Assembly: GCA_964613385.1 (NCBI GenBank)
Contig: CAZTGZ010000059.1
Location: 1 to 13,565 of the forward strand
Reading direction: 5' to 3'
DNA length: 13,565 nucleotides
Source: CAZTGZ01 sp964613385
GTDB lineage: Bacteria > Bacteroidota > Bacteroidia > NS11-12g > UBA9320
Part shown: piece by piece, positions 12,793 to 13,565 of the stretch
Position numbering within the stretch: the first letter of the stretch is position 1
Layout: each line of letters opens with the position of its first letter
Made by a program: the position numbers and the translations under genes
The notes under the pieces: generated by a model
Database searches by the model: none
What the model was told of the DNA's origin: nothing
The model's input: only the letters and a program-made list of their open reading frames with translations

Positions 12793-13565
12793 TTAAAAAT
12801 CAATCACTACCCCAATCGAAGGAATCAGATTCCCATTGGTAACATTCAGGAAAACCGGTACATAATTGCCATTGATATCGCGTGCAAACCCGTCGCTTGC
12901 GCTTAAATCTCTTTTCAACGTAAATCCCGGAGCAGAAGGTTGTGCCGCAGCGGTCAGATTTTGAATATCGATATAAGCATCCAAACTCCATTTCTTAAAA
13001 TTCCATTTCTTGTCTAACCTAACATCCAACTGATTAAATGGTCCCAATCGCAGGGAATTCAGATTGGCGAAATCCAATACTGAAGAACCTCTCAGCTGAT
13101 AGGTACTAATTGAAAGTAAGGTGTCGATCGGTGTATATGGCGCGCCGCCCAGGAAACGATAACGCACCCCCAGTTCCCAGTTCTTTCCAAATTTGTATCC
13201 ACCGGTCAATGAAATCAGATGGCGATTGTCCCATGCTGATGGAATGAATTTCCCATTTGCACCGGAAAACTCACTCCAGTAAAGGGTATAAGCGGCCAAA
13301 GCATAATATTTTCCATTGAACTTTTGTTGCCAGGCGATTTCCATACCGTAAGTACGACCCTTTCCGGTACTGTTCACCTGCTCGTTTCCTAAAATTCCGA
13401 AATCACCTCCTTGATTGGCCAGCGATATGCCATTGAGCGCCGATACAGGATAGTTGCGATAATATTTGAAAAAACCTTCAATGGTCAGTCTTCCGGTTTT
13501 GCCTCTTAGGTATTCAATTCCGGCAACCGCCTGGTCGTTTTCAATATACTCCACATTTTTGTTCA
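12793..13565 (-). CDS. TonB-dependent outer-membrane receptor, C-terminal part (runs off the right edge)
   Basis: About 257 residues of the end of a TonB-dependent receptor are present; the plug and N-terminal barrel lie outside the window. The sequence is a series of amphipathic beta strands with barrel-type features: AGIEYLRGKTGRLTIEGFFK, KGRTYGMEIAWQQKF, SAWDNRHLISLTGGYKFGKN, GAPYTPID and LDVRLDKKWNF. It ends in IPSIGVVIDF, with the terminal Phe expected of a BAM-recognised beta-signal, so the 3' end is intact. The frame is open through 13565; Met at 13554 is internal, not a start. It imports a ligand energised by TonB-ExbBD, but the visible part does not identify the ligand. No SusD-like gene follows it, which argues against a glycan-utilisation pair. 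Confidence 0.9.
   Translation of the reverse strand, partial: NKNVEYIENDQAVAGIEYLRGKTGRLTIEGFFKYYRNYPVSALNGISLANQGGDFGILGNEQVNSTGKGRTYGMEIAWQQKFNGKYYALAAYTLYWSEFSGANGKFIPSAWDNRHLISLTGGYKFGKNWELGVRYRFLGGAPYTPIDTLLSISTYQLRGSSVLDFANLNSLRLGPFNQLDVRLDKKWNFKKWSLDAYIDIQNLTAAAQPSAPGFTLKRDLSASDGFARDINGNYVPVFLNVTNGNLIPSIGVVIDF

Noticed and set aside
1..13565. Search for a defence system, mobile element, CRISPR, tRNA or rRNA
   Set aside because: No repeats, integrase, transposase, nuclease-helicase set or RNA gene signature was seen; the genes are mostly housekeeping and envelope functions.

Overview
The window looks like ordinary, densely packed core chromosome from a member of the Bacteroidota, probably a draft or metagenome-assembled genome because two runs of exactly 10 N interrupt genes. 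The phylum call rests on several things: exact copies of the Bacteroidota sigma promoter element TAnnTTTG in front of five genes, a DUF4293-type membrane protein, a TonB-dependent receptor, M28 peptidase and PlsC-type proteins of the style common in this phylum, and a lack of Shine-Dalgarno sequences. I see no phage, insertion sequence, CRISPR array, tRNA or rRNA, and no gene-free stretch over 300 bases.

Layout, left to right. (1) Positions 1-226 hold the start of an unrecognised minus-strand gene that runs off the window. It is divergent from a KirBac-type inward-rectifier potassium channel (327-1337, +) that has a good promoter and an inverted repeat in its leader. (2) A plus-strand run at 1390-6570 encodes a four-helix DUF4293 protein, a double-ATPase ABC protein, ribonuclease R and a short-chain polyprenyl diphosphate synthase. 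Genes overlap at two of the three junctions, and there is an internal promoter in front of rnr. (3) The 138-base gap 6571-6708 holds a strong terminator that points the 'wrong' way, plus further stems. It may encode a small minus-strand RNA. (4) Plus-strand lplA (lipoate ligase) and nth (endonuclease III) are 1 bp apart. An N gap damages the nth frame, and I restore its true C-terminus, which ends at 8309. (5) The minus-strand pair 10301-8281 is a seven-helix membrane protein overlapping (ATGA) a secreted M28 metallopeptidase. (6) A plus-strand exported thioredoxin-like protein lies at 10336-10770. (7) A minus-strand operon at 12107-10759 encodes a YbgC/FadM-like thioesterase, a PlsC-like acyltransferase and a second hotdog thioesterase. 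(8) A minus-strand lipoprotein gene with its own promoter and terminator follows, then the C-terminal part of a TonB-dependent receptor that enters from the right edge.

Functionally this is a mixture of housekeeping functions: RNA decay, isoprenoid and lipoyl metabolism, base-excision repair, and envelope proteins. Nothing here is clearly a new system. The most interesting leads are the orphan minus-strand terminator with its competing stems, the repeated promoter geometry that predicts leaderless mRNAs (including a TTG-started rnr), the seven-helix/M28 pair, the compact acyl-lipid operon, and a short orphan outer-membrane beta-signal-like peptide downstream of the receptor.
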